Source: Marinomonas polaris DSM 16579 (lineage in GTDB: Bacteria; Pseudomonadota; Gammaproteobacteria; Pseudomonadales; Marinomonadaceae). From it: DNA of 64,000 bases. Of the stretch, positions 8,837 to 17,597 are shown piece after piece. Under the pieces are notes generated by a model. That model was not told where the DNA came from, searched no databases, and saw nothing but the letters and a program-made list of their open reading frames with translations. The first letter of the stretch is position 1. Each line of letters opens with the position of its first letter. The DNA lies in assembly GCF_900129155.1 (NCBI RefSeq), contig NZ_FQVF01000022.1, positions 1 to 64,000 on the forward strand, given 5' to 3'. The translations under genes were made by a program, and so were the position numbers.

Positions 8837-9775
8837 CTAGCTCCCTTTCGTCATTTTCTGGATAATTGTCATAGCTTGAGCAACCACTGCCGCTGTTTCA
8901 GTTGCGCCATCTGGCAACAAAACCACTGACGATTCTTTCGCAATAGCACGTTTCGCTTCGATCGCTTTCGTTGCAAGATCAAGTTGAATCGCTTTCTGAC
9001 CTTCTTCAGTTGCCGCGGCTTCACCTACTTGGCGAAGTGCTTCGGCTTGAGCGGATGCCACAGCAACAATAGCTTTCGCCTCACCCTCTGCGCGTAATAC
9101 TTGCTCTTCCTTATCCGCTTCCGCCGCTAAGACAACAGAGGCTTTTTTACCTTCGGCACGGTTAATCGCCGCTTGACGATCCCCTTCCGATTCCAAAATT
9201 TGCGCACGTTTAACACGTTCTGCTTTCATTTGGGCTTCCATCGCTTCCATCACTGATTGTGGTGGAACAATGTCTTTTATTTCGTAACGCAACACCTGAA
9301 TACCCCAAGGACCTGCAGCATCATTAATCGACGCCACAATATTGGTGTTAAGCACATCGCGCTCTTCAAATGTTTTATCTAATTCCATTTTACCTAACTC
9401 AGAACGCATCGTAGTTTGCGCTAACTGAGTCACAGCGAAGACATAATTCTCTACACCATAAGTTGCTTTATAAGGGTCTAATACGCGGAAATACAATACG
9501 CCATCGACACGCAAAGAAATATTATCCTTGGTAATAGCGCTTTGCTCAGGCACATCAACGGCCTGCTCTTTTAAAGTGCGATCAGCAGAAATACGATCAA
9601 TAAAAGGAAAGATGAAATTCAATCCTGCCTCTTTTGTAGACTGGTATTTACCAAAACGCTCAATAACGTATGCCTGATTCTGCGGCACAAACTTGATCGA
9701 GGTTTTTAGCAGTACAACCACTAGTACAAGCACCAGAGTCTGAACGCTTAATATATAGCTAAGTATTTCTTCCAT
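8837..9775 (-). CDS. SPFH/Band 7 (stomatin-like) membrane protein
   Basis: A 312-residue stomatin-family protein. One N-terminal membrane segment (about 5-25) is followed by the SPFH domain (about 28-190, FVPQNQAYVIERFGKY onward) and an Ala/Glu-rich coiled coil (about 190-280, many AEAxA and AEG repeats) used for oligomerisation. The closest well-known relative is E. coli QmcA, also encoded beside an NfeD-like protein. Likely role: scaffold in the inner membrane organising proteases or transporters. It is the first gene of the operon; the promoter must lie in 9776-9974. Confidence 0.92.
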   Translation of the reverse strand: MEEILSYILSVQTLVLVLVVVLLKTSIKFVPQNQAYVIERFGKYQSTKEAGLNFIFPFIDRISADRTLKEQAVDVPEQSAITKDNISLRVDGVLYFRVLDPYKATYGVENYVFAVTQLAQTTMRSELGKMELDKTFEERDVLNTNIVASINDAAGPWGIQVLRYEIKDIVPPQSVMEAMEAQMKAERVKRAQILESEGDRQAAINRAEGKKASVVLAAEADKEEQVLRAEGEAKAIVAVASAQAEALRQVGEAAATEEGQKAIQLDLATKAIEAKRAIAKESSVVLLPDGATETAAVVAQAMTIIQKMTKGS

Positions 9776-9974
9776 AACAATGAATCCTTAATTTTCAAAA
9801 CACACCCGACTTATATTCTTTCCACGCTGTTATGAATCACCATGCAAAAAATACAAACGGAACGACAAATTTATCGCCATTACAGTAGGCACTGTTGGGC
9901 GTCAAAAGTCACCAACAATCGCTTAGTACAACTATCCCCAAAAAACTGTACTTAATTATAGACCTACAAATAGG

Positions 9975-11042
9975 CTATTTAGTTGCAAACTGTCTCGCAC
10001 TTTTTATAAAAGCCTCAACACCTTCTTTTGGTGTTCTAAAAGAAGTCACCAATCGAATCACACCTTCTTCCCAACGACCGCCATAAAAACCAAAGCCTTC
10101 AGCTTGCAGATGGTCAATCATTGGCAATGGCAAGGTACAAAACAGCATGTTTGCCTGAGCTGGCGTATTAATTTTTACACCAGGAACGGCTTTCAAACCT
10201 TCTTGCAACAAAGCCATCATGGCATTGGCATGAGTCGCATTGGTACGCCACAAATCATCGGTTAAGTAAGCAATCATCTGTGAAGACAACAAACGCATTT
10301 TCGAATGCAAATGCCCACCGCGTTTACGACGATAACCCAACTCTTTCGCTACTTGCTCGCTGGAGATTCCTTTATTTTCGAGGGATTGCTTGAACACTAC
10401 AATGGCTTCTGCCGCCATCACGCCATTTTTCGTCGCGCCAAATGACACTATATCCACGCCCGCTTTCCACGTCATTTCCGCTGGAGTGCAACCCAAGGCA
10501 AGCAAGGCATTGGCAAAACGTGCGCCGTCCATATGAACAGGTAATCCAGCCGTTTTTGCCACATCGCTAATGGCACGAATCTCATCTAACGAATAAACAC
10601 TGCCAACTTCCGTCACTTGAGAAAGGCTAACAACAGATGGCTGACAAGAATGCACATCACCGATTTTTTGACTCACCAATTTCTTCAGCTGATCAGGATC
10701 CATCTTGGCATCCGCGCCACTAATACCGACAAAACGTGCGCCATTGGTATAAAACTCAGGCGCAGTACATTCATCATTCAACAAATGGCTTTCAGAATGA
10801 CACAACACACTACCCCAAGGCGGCGTTAACGCACTGATACTCAATACATTCGCCGCCGTTCCAGTAGAAACCAAAAACGCATCGACTTCACACTCAAACA
10901 GTTCCGACAACATACGCGTGACTTGCGCCGTGCCATCATCATTCCCGTATGGCATAGCGTCGCCTTGCGCGGCTTCCATCATGGCTTTAAAAACAGAATC
11001 TGACGCGCCGGCAATATTGTCACTAGTAAACGCAACCTTCAT
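9975..11042 (-). CDS. Low-specificity L-threonine aldolase (PLP-dependent)
   Basis: A 355-residue fold-type I PLP enzyme of the threonine aldolase family. Key residues visible: Asp172 in HMDGARFANAL, which contacts the PLP ring nitrogen, and Lys205 in FGATKNGVMA, the Schiff-base lysine. It cleaves L-threonine and L-allo-threonine (and often phenylserine-like beta-hydroxy amino acids) to glycine and an aldehyde. The sequence DNIAGAS near the start is the usual N-terminal family motif. The ATG at 11042 is preceded by AAGGAG with good spacing. It appears monocistronic and is divergent from the amidohydrolase gene. Confidence 0.93.
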   Translation of the reverse strand: MKVAFTSDNIAGASDSVFKAMMEAAQGDAMPYGNDDGTAQVTRMLSELFECEVDAFLVSTGTAANVLSISALTPPWGSVLCHSESHLLNDECTAPEFYTNGARFVGISGADAKMDPDQLKKLVSQKIGDVHSCQPSVVSLSQVTEVGSVYSLDEIRAISDVAKTAGLPVHMDGARFANALLALGCTPAEMTWKAGVDIVSFGATKNGVMAAEAIVVFKQSLENKGISSEQVAKELGYRRKRGGHLHSKMRLLSSQMIAYLTDDLWRTNATHANAMMALLQEGLKAVPGVKINTPAQANMLFCTLPLPMIDHLQAEGFGFYGGRWEEGVIRLVTSFRTPKEGVEAFIKSARQFATK

Positions 11043-11218
11043 TTAGTACTCCTTAAATCAATTCATTCATATTTATGAGTATTATCATGACAGCCTTTAA
11101 AAGCGAGTGCTTGGATTTTTGTGCAGCATCATAAATAACTTTCTTCAAAGCAAAATGCCATCCAATATTTCCAATACCTAACAACCAAAATCAAATAGCC
11201 TACCCGACCTTCTGTTAG

Positions 11219-11236
11219 TATTGTACAGATACAATA
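11219..11236. promoter_or_regulatory. Candidate repressor operator (TATTGTA-N4-TACAATA)
   Basis: A perfect inverted repeat with 7-bp arms and a 4-bp spacer lies just upstream of the AAAGGAG ribosome site of the amidohydrolase gene. The TTGTA/TACAA half-sites resemble operators of GntR-family regulators. A repressor bound here would block transcription entry into the gene. No regulator gene of that family is adjacent. Confidence 0.5.
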
Positions 11237-11250
11237 TGAAAGGAGTTCCC

Positions 11251-12084
11251 ATGTCGGTATTCACTGAACGTAAAATAGATTGTCACAATCACATTTTTGA
11301 CCCACAGAGCTTTCCCTATCAAGCAAATACACCTTATACACCAGAAGGCCATGAAGTCGCGACAGCAGATTACTTTCTACAAGTTCTAGAAACCTACGGA
11401 GTGTCCCACGCTCTATTAGTTGGCCCAAACTCCGCTTATGGCGAAAACGACAATCGCGCTTTATTAGATGCAATTGCTCGCTCCAACGGTCGCTTCAAAG
11501 GTATGGCTGTAGTCAAACAAGACGCATCATCAAAAGAACTTGCACAGCTAAAAGCCCAAGGAGTGATCGGTGTTACCTTCAATGTCGCTTATTATGGATT
11601 TGAGCACTTTGCTCAATCCGCACCATTAATGGATCGCCTAGCGGATCTCGATATGATTGTTCAGGTGCAAATCGAAGACGGGCAAATGCTCGATCTCGCG
11701 CCCTTATTAATGAACAGCAAGGCAAAAATATTAATCGACCATTGTGGCCGACCTAATATTGAAAAAGGCGTAACAAACAAAGGCTTTCAAGCCGTACTTG
11801 CGCTAGCAAAAACGCAACGTGCTTACATCAAGGTTTCTGGCTTTGCCAAATTCACGCAAAGCGTATTTCCTTATGCTGACACAAAACCTTATGTCGATGC
11901 CATTGTTGAAAGTTTCGGAGAGGATCGCATCATTTGGGGATCGGATTGGCCGTTCTTAAAAGCACAACACAGAATGGATTATGGCACTTTGCTCAGCCTT
12001 GCAGAGAAGCAGTTCCCTGATGCAAGTATACGAGCAAAGTTTTTCTGGGAAAACGCCGCAAAACTCTGCGGCTTTCCAATATAA
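11251..12084 (+). CDS. Amidohydrolase-superfamily TIM-barrel hydrolase (PDC-hydrolase-like)
   Basis: A 277-residue metal-type TIM-barrel hydrolase related to 2-pyrone-4,6-dicarboxylate lactonase (LigI) and other COG3618 members. The N-terminal DCHNHIFDP carries the HxH pair, IDHCGRP sits at mid-length, and IIWGSDWPF supplies the C-terminal aspartate typical of the group. The family opens lactones or hydrolyses related bonds; the substrate here is unknown. The start at 11251 is chosen because AAAGGAG precedes it by five bases; an upstream reading from 11221 would start inside the candidate operator. No pathway neighbours indicate its role. Confidence 0.85.
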   Translation: MSVFTERKIDCHNHIFDPQSFPYQANTPYTPEGHEVATADYFLQVLETYGVSHALLVGPNSAYGENDNRALLDAIARSNGRFKGMAVVKQDASSKELAQLKAQGVIGVTFNVAYYGFEHFAQSAPLMDRLADLDMIVQVQIEDGQMLDLAPLLMNSKAKILIDHCGRPNIEKGVTNKGFQAVLALAKTQRAYIKVSGFAKFTQSVFPYADTKPYVDAIVESFGEDRIIWGSDWPFLKAQHRMDYGTLLSLAEKQFPDASIRAKFFWENAAKLCGFPI

Positions 12085-12140
12085 GCAATCAAATAAACAA
12101 CAGAAACTAAGCCGTTTTCAGCGCTACAATCTTTGCTGTA

Positions 12141-13292
12141 CTACAGCCTTTTTAGTACAACAGTAGCCTGAAGGCGACTCTGTCCAAAGCGTGACATTTT
12201 TTCAAACTCATCACGGGCAATCGGTACGTATTGGCAATCCAACGGACTTGGTGGATCGTCAGGTAATTTTTTATCGTCGTCTAAGTCTGGATCATGCACA
12301 AGAATACAATGTTCGTCGTAGCCAGACATCACCACCCAATGGGGAGATTTTTTACCGTCCATACGGAAGGTGCTGATCAAGATAATCGCCAAGGCGCCAT
12401 CGTCAAACGCTTCAATCAATTGTGCCAACGGCATCGCAGTGTAATGCAAGGGAACACCAACGTCTTCGCATTGTTGGGCAAAGCTTTCATGTACACGCGT
12501 GATGACGTTTTTCTTCAGCTCGTTACGCACGCTGTCGACAAACAACGGGCCTTCTTCGCTCAACCAAACATCCGCTGACAAGCCACGCTTCTTCGCTGCC
12601 AAAGCCAATCCCATAGGATGACAACCACCATGGCCAGACGTCATGAAAATCGTCGTCGCTTCACGCCAAATTTCCAACTCATCGTTAGGCGTCGCTTGAT
12701 AATCTGGATGCATCGAAGACAACACCATTTGCAACGACGCAGGTCCACAGGTAAATGGCGTGCCTTGCGCTAACCAAGGAATGGCTCGCGTGGTTTGTTC
12801 GTCACCAGCATGACGCAAACGTTTCTGCATACGAATCGCATCGGTTTGGTCTTCGTAATAAGCATCGTAATGACCAAATTCCTTGTAACCCATTTTTTGA
12901 TACAAGGCGATGGCATTATGATTCACATCACTGACTTCCAAACGCAGCAACATTTTGCCTTTTTTAAGCGTTTTTTTCTCACAGGCTCGGATCAATAATT
13001 TCCCAATACCAAGGCCACGCGCCTCAGGTGATACCGCAAGCGAATACAAACGTGCCAAGTGAGTACCTTGGCGAAGATGCAACAAGGCATAACCCAGCAG
13101 CTCACCGTCTTCCTTCATCGCAACAAACAAAGCCGAGCCAGAACTCGTAATGGCATGACGAAAACTACGACGACTCAAACGGTCGCCAGTAAAGGCTTTG
13201 CCCTCCAAAACGAGCAATGCTTTTAAATCGTCTATACTGGCTAAACGTATATCAATATTTGGGGAAGAACTGGTGACCGGGCTTGTGATCAT
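12141..13292 (-). CDS. GNAT acetyltransferase / C39-like peptidase fusion protein
   Basis: A 383-residue two-domain protein. Residues 14-160 form a GNAT acyltransferase of RimI type, with the acetyl-CoA loop around EARGLGIGKLL (90-100). Residues 170-383 form a papain-like C39 peptidase domain: Cys182 in TPFTCGPASLQMVL, His318 in SPHWVVMSGYD and Asp334 in HDPD make a plausible triad. No membrane or ABC domain is present, unlike bacteriocin-exporting C39 transporters. It is divergent from the RimK-like ligase gene, a pairing that recurs in gammaproteobacteria as far as I recall. A joint peptide- or protein-modification role is inference; no substrate is known. Confidence 0.9.
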   Translation of the reverse strand: MITSPVTSSSPNIDIRLASIDDLKALLVLEGKAFTGDRLSRRSFRHAITSSGSALFVAMKEDGELLGYALLHLRQGTHLARLYSLAVSPEARGLGIGKLLIRACEKKTLKKGKMLLRLEVSDVNHNAIALYQKMGYKEFGHYDAYYEDQTDAIRMQKRLRHAGDEQTTRAIPWLAQGTPFTCGPASLQMVLSSMHPDYQATPNDELEIWREATTIFMTSGHGGCHPMGLALAAKKRGLSADVWLSEEGPLFVDSVRNELKKNVITRVHESFAQQCEDVGVPLHYTAMPLAQLIEAFDDGALAIILISTFRMDGKKSPHWVVMSGYDEHCILVHDPDLDDDKKLPDDPPSPLDCQYVPIARDEFEKMSRFGQSRLQATVVLKRL

Positions 13293-13597
13293 TACATCGC
13301 CTCAAAAGGGCAAAAGGTCGCTAGGATCGTCGAACCGTCATCTTTTCAATCACTATAAAAGAGAGTAAAAAAACCACGATTTAACGATAAAAATTTTCGC
13401 GCATTCTAGGGCGAAACCTATCTAAAAGATAGTCTATTTTTTCATCAAAAAAACATTTTATTTTTTCATTTTAGACTATTGTTAAAACAATAAATAAAGC
13501 GCACCATCCGCACAAATTAAGGGTGTTTTTAGCGCCCTATTTGATACACTTTTAAACACCCATAATGATTTTTTAAGCAAAAGGAAAAGCATACCCA
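13293..13597. other. Divergent promoter region between GNAT-C39 and RimK-like genes
   Basis: An AT-rich 305-base region. It contains TATTGTT-AA-AACAATA at 13477-13492 (7-bp perfect arms), a possible regulator site, and GGGTGTTT at 13521-13528 pairing with AAACACCC at 13554-13561, a possible leader hairpin of the ligase gene. No ORF was seen. Confidence 0.5.
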
Positions 13598-15076
13598 ATG
13601 TCACAGACTTACATAGTTGTTGATCAGGCCAAAGATTGGTCAGCGTTCTTACCTAGTGATCGAGTGATCACTTTTACTCAATACCTAAACTTGGCAGCGA
13701 CAAAAAGCCAAGGACGCACACGAATCATCAACCTATGTAAAAGCAGCAAATATCTATCTGATGGATATTACTGCTCTCTGTTGGCAGAGAGCCGTGGCCA
13801 TCACGTTATGCCTTCTGTGCGCGTACTTAATGACCTAAGCAAGAAAGATCTATATGAGTTAGAGATATCTCAATGGTTACCATTGCTTGCAAAAAAACTC
13901 GCTAAACCAGAAGCACCGATGGAAATGAAATTCCACTGTGTATTCGGTAAAACGATTCATCCAGAAATGAAGGAATTTGCACGCAAATTATTCGAAAGCT
14001 TTCCTAGTCCTGTACTGGAAGTGACTTTGAAATTCCGCAAAGAATGGCAAGTCACCGCCCTTTTCTCTACGTCACAAAGTAAACTGAGCGAAGAGGAAGA
14101 AACCCTATTCGCAGAATCCTTGGAAGCTTTTAGCAACAAAGTGTGGAGCAAAGGCCGCATTCAACGTGCCGCAAAATTCGACATGGCAATTTTGGTTAAC
14201 CCAGAAGAAGCCATGCCACCAAGTGATGACCAAGCAATTAAAAAGTTTATCCAAGCTGGTAAACAACTTGGTATACACGTTGATACGATTGGCCCAAAAG
14301 ACATCATGCGTTTGCCAGAATACGATGGTTTGTTTATTCGTGAAACCACCAACATCGACCACCACACCTACCGCTTTGCCAAAAAAGCCGAAGGTCTGGG
14401 ATTAGTTGTAATGGACGACCCACAATCCATCATGCGCTGTACCAACAAAGTCTACTTAGCAGATTTGTTCAACACCCACAAAGTACCATGCCCAAAAACA
14501 CGCATCGTACACAAGGGTGAAGACAACGTAGAAGATGCATTGGAAGCCGTTATCAGCTACCCAATGGTGGTAAAAATTCCAGACGGCGCATTTTCTAAAG
14601 GCGTTATAAAAGCTGAAAACCGCGAAGCTTTGACCGAAAGTTTGAACACCTTGTTTAAAAAATCGTCTTTGCTATTGGTTCAAGAATACCTTTACACCGA
14701 ATTCGACTGGCGTATCGGCGTACTGAACAACAAACCGATCTTTGCTTGTCGCTACTACATGGTTAAAAACCACTGGCAGATTTACCAACATACAGGTAGC
14801 AAAAGCCAAAGTGGCGGATTTGATACTTTACCAACCTTCGAAGTGCCACGACGCGTGCTACAAGCCGCCATCGCTGCCACCAAACCGATTGGTGAAGGCT
14901 TATACGGCGTCGACGTAAAAGAAATCAACGGCCGTGGTTACGTTATCGAAGTAAACGACAACCCAAGTATCGACCGCGGCGTAGAAGACAAATACCTAGG
15001 CGATGAACTTTACATGCACATCATGTCGGAGTTCTTACGTCGCATGCAGGTGAAACGTGGTGATATTCATGCTTGA
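13598..15076 (+). CDS. RimK-like ATP-grasp ligase with N-terminal RLAN domain
   Basis: A 492-residue protein. Residues 1-200 resemble the RimK-like ATP-grasp N-terminal domain; residues 240-490 form an ATP-grasp ligase with MVVKIPDGAFSKGVIKA as the nucleotide lysine and glycine-rich region and VIEVNDNPSIDRG as the metal-binding end motif. Family members join an amino acid (often glutamate) to a carboxyl terminus with ATP. RimK of E. coli modifies ribosomal protein S6, but it is about 300 residues and lacks this N-terminal domain, so the substrate here is probably different. It is divergent from the GNAT-C39 fusion gene and ends before its own terminator. Confidence 0.9.
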   Translation: MSQTYIVVDQAKDWSAFLPSDRVITFTQYLNLAATKSQGRTRIINLCKSSKYLSDGYYCSLLAESRGHHVMPSVRVLNDLSKKDLYELEISQWLPLLAKKLAKPEAPMEMKFHCVFGKTIHPEMKEFARKLFESFPSPVLEVTLKFRKEWQVTALFSTSQSKLSEEEETLFAESLEAFSNKVWSKGRIQRAAKFDMAILVNPEEAMPPSDDQAIKKFIQAGKQLGIHVDTIGPKDIMRLPEYDGLFIRETTNIDHHTYRFAKKAEGLGLVVMDDPQSIMRCTNKVYLADLFNTHKVPCPKTRIVHKGEDNVEDALEAVISYPMVVKIPDGAFSKGVIKAENREALTESLNTLFKKSSLLLVQEYLYTEFDWRIGVLNNKPIFACRYYMVKNHWQIYQHTGSKSQSGGFDTLPTFEVPRRVLQAAIAATKPIGEGLYGVDVKEINGRGYVIEVNDNPSIDRGVEDKYLGDELYMHIMSEFLRRMQVKRGDIHA

Positions 15077-15100
15077 TAAGCAAGCACTCTAGATATGCGA

Positions 15101-15130
15101 AAGGCGACTTATGAGTCGCCTTTTTGTTTT
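15101..15130 (+). terminator. Rho-independent terminator after RimK-like gene
   Basis: AGGCGACT pairs with AGTCGCCT around a three-base loop and is followed by TTTTTGTTTTT. It lies 25 bases after the stop codon. Confidence 0.9.
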
Positions 15131-15566
15131 TCAAGTACGCGAGTAAGTTTGTTTCCTCTCAATCGCTTTGTATTCATGACCTTTATTCCGCCCTGCTGGG
15201 CGTGTAACTTTTGTCTAGCGACACAAAAGTAACCAAAAGGTCTCTTTAAGATCTTTAATGCCTGATTTTCTTCATAGGCGCACGATTACTTCCTACGCTC
15301 GTTATATCGTAAGGCATAGATTATTTTATCGGTTACAAGATAGGATATTTTTAACTGACTCTGAAACTCCATAAAGTCGCGCAATCGGGATTGCGTCGAA
15401 CTGATTTCTCGAGATTGCAAACATGAAAAACAAGTTTGTGTGTTTTTAGTAAGCAGCTTTGTAATTGAAATGGCTTCGCCATTTTCGGCAGATTACGGTC
15501 GTGCCTCCCTCATGCAGCCCTACGGGGAAATTAGGAGAATGATCCCTAATCCAACAAACAATGTGG
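15131..15566. repeat. Gene-free region with degenerate dispersed-repeat sequence
   Basis: About 435 bases without a credible gene. At 15204-15233 an 11-bp inverted repeat (GTAACTTTTGT / ACAAAAGTAAC, one mismatch) is followed by CCAAAAGG, a pattern I recognise from dispersed intergenic repeats of gammaproteobacteria. A 16-base string at 15447-15462 (TAGTAAGCAGCTTTGT) recurs exactly at 53139-53154. Further on, CGGCAGATTACGG with CCCTACGGGG at 15488-15528 resembles the repeat-like DNA at 55150-55180. This looks like decayed repeat material rather than coding sequence. Confidence 0.5.
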
Positions 15567-15998
15567 TTATAGCAGTGAGAATGAAAGAACGCTGCCAGCC
15601 AGAGCTAGCAAGTGATAACCCCATACAAAGCGAGCAAGTGGCTCATGGTGTAATAACTTGCCCTCAACGTATTTTTCTACTTTAGACACTCCCATAATTA
15701 GAAGAGCGCCAAAACCTAGAAAGAATATAAAAGGGACTATCTCACCTTCGATGTTGAAACAAGAAAGTATGGCGATAGGGGCGGAAAATCCGAATGGTAG
15801 CCATACAAAAAATGATAGAGGACATTTTGCCCAATAGGGTTGAATAAAATACACGCGCGCTATTTTGCGTTTTAATTCATAACATCGCGTTGATCTTTCT
15901 TCATGCTGTGCTTCAGCCAAGTTTGCATTACGCTGCCTTCTCTTCTGGCGATGCTTTCTATTTTTTCGAGTAGATGTGCTCGAGTCTTTCCCTGACAT
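15567..15998 (-). CDS. Hypothetical small membrane protein
   Basis: A 143-residue protein I do not recognise. It starts with a very basic, polar stretch (residues 8-25, Lys/Arg-rich, likely cytoplasmic), then has three probable membrane segments at about 60-80, 85-105 and 122-143. The C-terminal end is almost entirely hydrophobic. It stands alone next to repeat-like DNA. The frame length and membrane pattern support a real gene, but no function can be given. Confidence 0.55.
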   Translation of the reverse strand: MSGKDSSTSTRKNRKHRQKRRQRNANLAEAQHEERSTRCYELKRKIARVYFIQPYWAKCPLSFFVWLPFGFSAPIAILSCFNIEGEIVPFIFFLGFGALLIMGVSKVEKYVEGKLLHHEPLARFVWGYHLLALAGSVLSFSLL

Positions 15999-16153
15999 TA
16001 TCCAGATCTCTTTTCTAATTTATTTTGCTGACAAACAACAATTATAAACAGCATTTTTAAGCTATTGCACAATATTCATTGCTCACAAGTCTTTACTGAC
16101 GAAGGAAAAGGTAAACCAAGTGTTAGTGAAATCTTGTGTCAGAAGTACTAAGC

Positions 16154-16190
16154 CAAAAAAAGAGTATGGCGTGAAGTGCACGTCATACTC
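16154..16190 (-). terminator. Terminator at the end of the iac operon
   Basis: On the minus strand GAGTATG-a-CGTG pairs with CACG-c-CATACTC and is followed by seven T. It lies 51 bases past the amidase stop and marks the end of the minus-strand catabolic operon. Confidence 0.88.
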
Positions 16191-16240
16191 TAAATAAATC
16201 GCCTGGGAACGATTCAATTCTGCAATTTTGTCCTAATAGT

Positions 16241-17533
16241 CTATTTAGCAAACAGTGGCATTAGCCAGTTGGCGTGGTTCAATAAGGTGTCGTCTTGGCG
16301 CACTTTGCCGATGAGTTGTAACCCTAAAGGGACGCCGTTTTCATCTGTCATGCCTGGTACGTTGATGACGGGTAATCCCATGGCTTGCCAAGGACGACTC
16401 ATGTGAGGTGCGCCAGTGGCAGCGTGGCCTAGCGGGGCGATATCAGGTGCAGCTGGAGCCAAGATAGCGTCGGCTTCTGGCGCATAATTCCATAGCCAAT
16501 CTCGGCAAGCTTGTGTTGCATCCAAAGAGTCAATGTAAGTTGCGCGATCCATGCCGAGGCCTTGTTCCATCAAGGCGGCTAATGGGTCACTTAGTTGATC
16601 TTGATGAAAAGATTCAATTGCTAAGTTGCGGCACACTTCCCACGCCATGATATTAATGTGGTGATTCACCATGTCTTTTATGCGATTGCCGGCGTCCAGT
16701 TCGATCACTTTGACGCCTTGCGCTTTAAGTATTTCTATAGCGTTTTGCGTGGCGTTTTCCATGGCTGACGAGGTATCGCCGACCAATTTCCCGTGACAAA
16801 CCAATACGCATTTAGGTGCTGTTGATGCGCTTGATTTAATAGAAGCTGGCTGGCGTAACAAGATAGCGCGCAGCAGCTGAATATCTTCGACATTACGAGC
16901 AAACAAGCCTAGCGAATCCAAAGATTGCGCTAATGGTTGACCGCCTCGCAGGGAAAATTCACCTCGACTTCCTACGTAACCAATAGCGCCACAATAAGCA
17001 GCAGGACGAATGACGGAAGCAGCAGTTTGAGAACCCAGCGCCATTGGTACCATGTTGTCAAAAATAGCCGCCGCCGAACCACTAGACGAACCGCCCGGTG
17101 TACGTTCTAAATCTGCAGGGTTTTTGGTTTTCCCCGGTTTGAAGTAAGCGAATTCTGTGGTGACGGTTTTACCCAACACTATGCCACCCGCAGCGCGAAT
17201 CAAGGCGACGCAAGTGGCGTCTTCAACAGGTCGTCGTCCGGTATGAATCGACGAGCCCATTTCTGTGGGCATTTCCTCTGTGTCGATGATGTCTTTCACG
17301 CCCAACGGTAAGCCTTTTAACAAACTGGCATCAAAGAAGACTTTATGAGCTTGGTAATAAGCAAGATATTCGTCGCGAGAACGCTTTAATTGCCAAGCAC
17401 CCACGTCTGGTTCACGGGCTTCTATACGATCAAAACAGGCATTAATAACCGATTCGGTGGTACAAGCACCCTCTTCTATGGCGCGTAGCATTTGGCACAA
17501 GCCCATTTCATTTAAATCAATTTTTGTATTCAT
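16241..17533 (-). CDS. Amidase-signature hydrolase, IacH-like
   Basis: A 430-residue amidase-signature enzyme. The Ser-cisSer-Lys triad is visible as Lys80 (GVKDIID), Ser149 (TPGGSSSGS) and Ser173 (QTAASVIRP). Such enzymes hydrolyse amides. In indole-3-acetate clusters the amidase is IacH, whose exact step is unsettled; release of indole-acetate from indole-acetamide or conjugates, or opening of a lactam intermediate, would fit. The ATG at 17533 is preferred to a TTG at 17560 because AAGGAA lies upstream of it. It is the last gene of the operon, 64 bases after the FMN dehydrogenase gene and before a strong terminator. Confidence 0.85.
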   Translation of the reverse strand: MNTKIDLNEMGLCQMLRAIEEGACTTESVINACFDRIEAREPDVGAWQLKRSRDEYLAYYQAHKVFFDASLLKGLPLGVKDIIDTEEMPTEMGSSIHTGRRPVEDATCVALIRAAGGIVLGKTVTTEFAYFKPGKTKNPADLERTPGGSSSGSAAAIFDNMVPMALGSQTAASVIRPAAYCGAIGYVGSRGEFSLRGGQPLAQSLDSLGLFARNVEDIQLLRAILLRQPASIKSSASTAPKCVLVCHGKLVGDTSSAMENATQNAIEILKAQGVKVIELDAGNRIKDMVNHHINIMAWEVCRNLAIESFHQDQLSDPLAALMEQGLGMDRATYIDSLDATQACRDWLWNYAPEADAILAPAAPDIAPLGHAATGAPHMSRPWQAMGLPVINVPGMTDENGVPLGLQLIGKVRQDDTLLNHANWLMPLFAK

Positions 17534-17597
17534 AAACAAACTGGTTCCTTGTGAGACCAAGGCCTCATTACGTTATTAAAAGAGTTTAAAAATCTTG

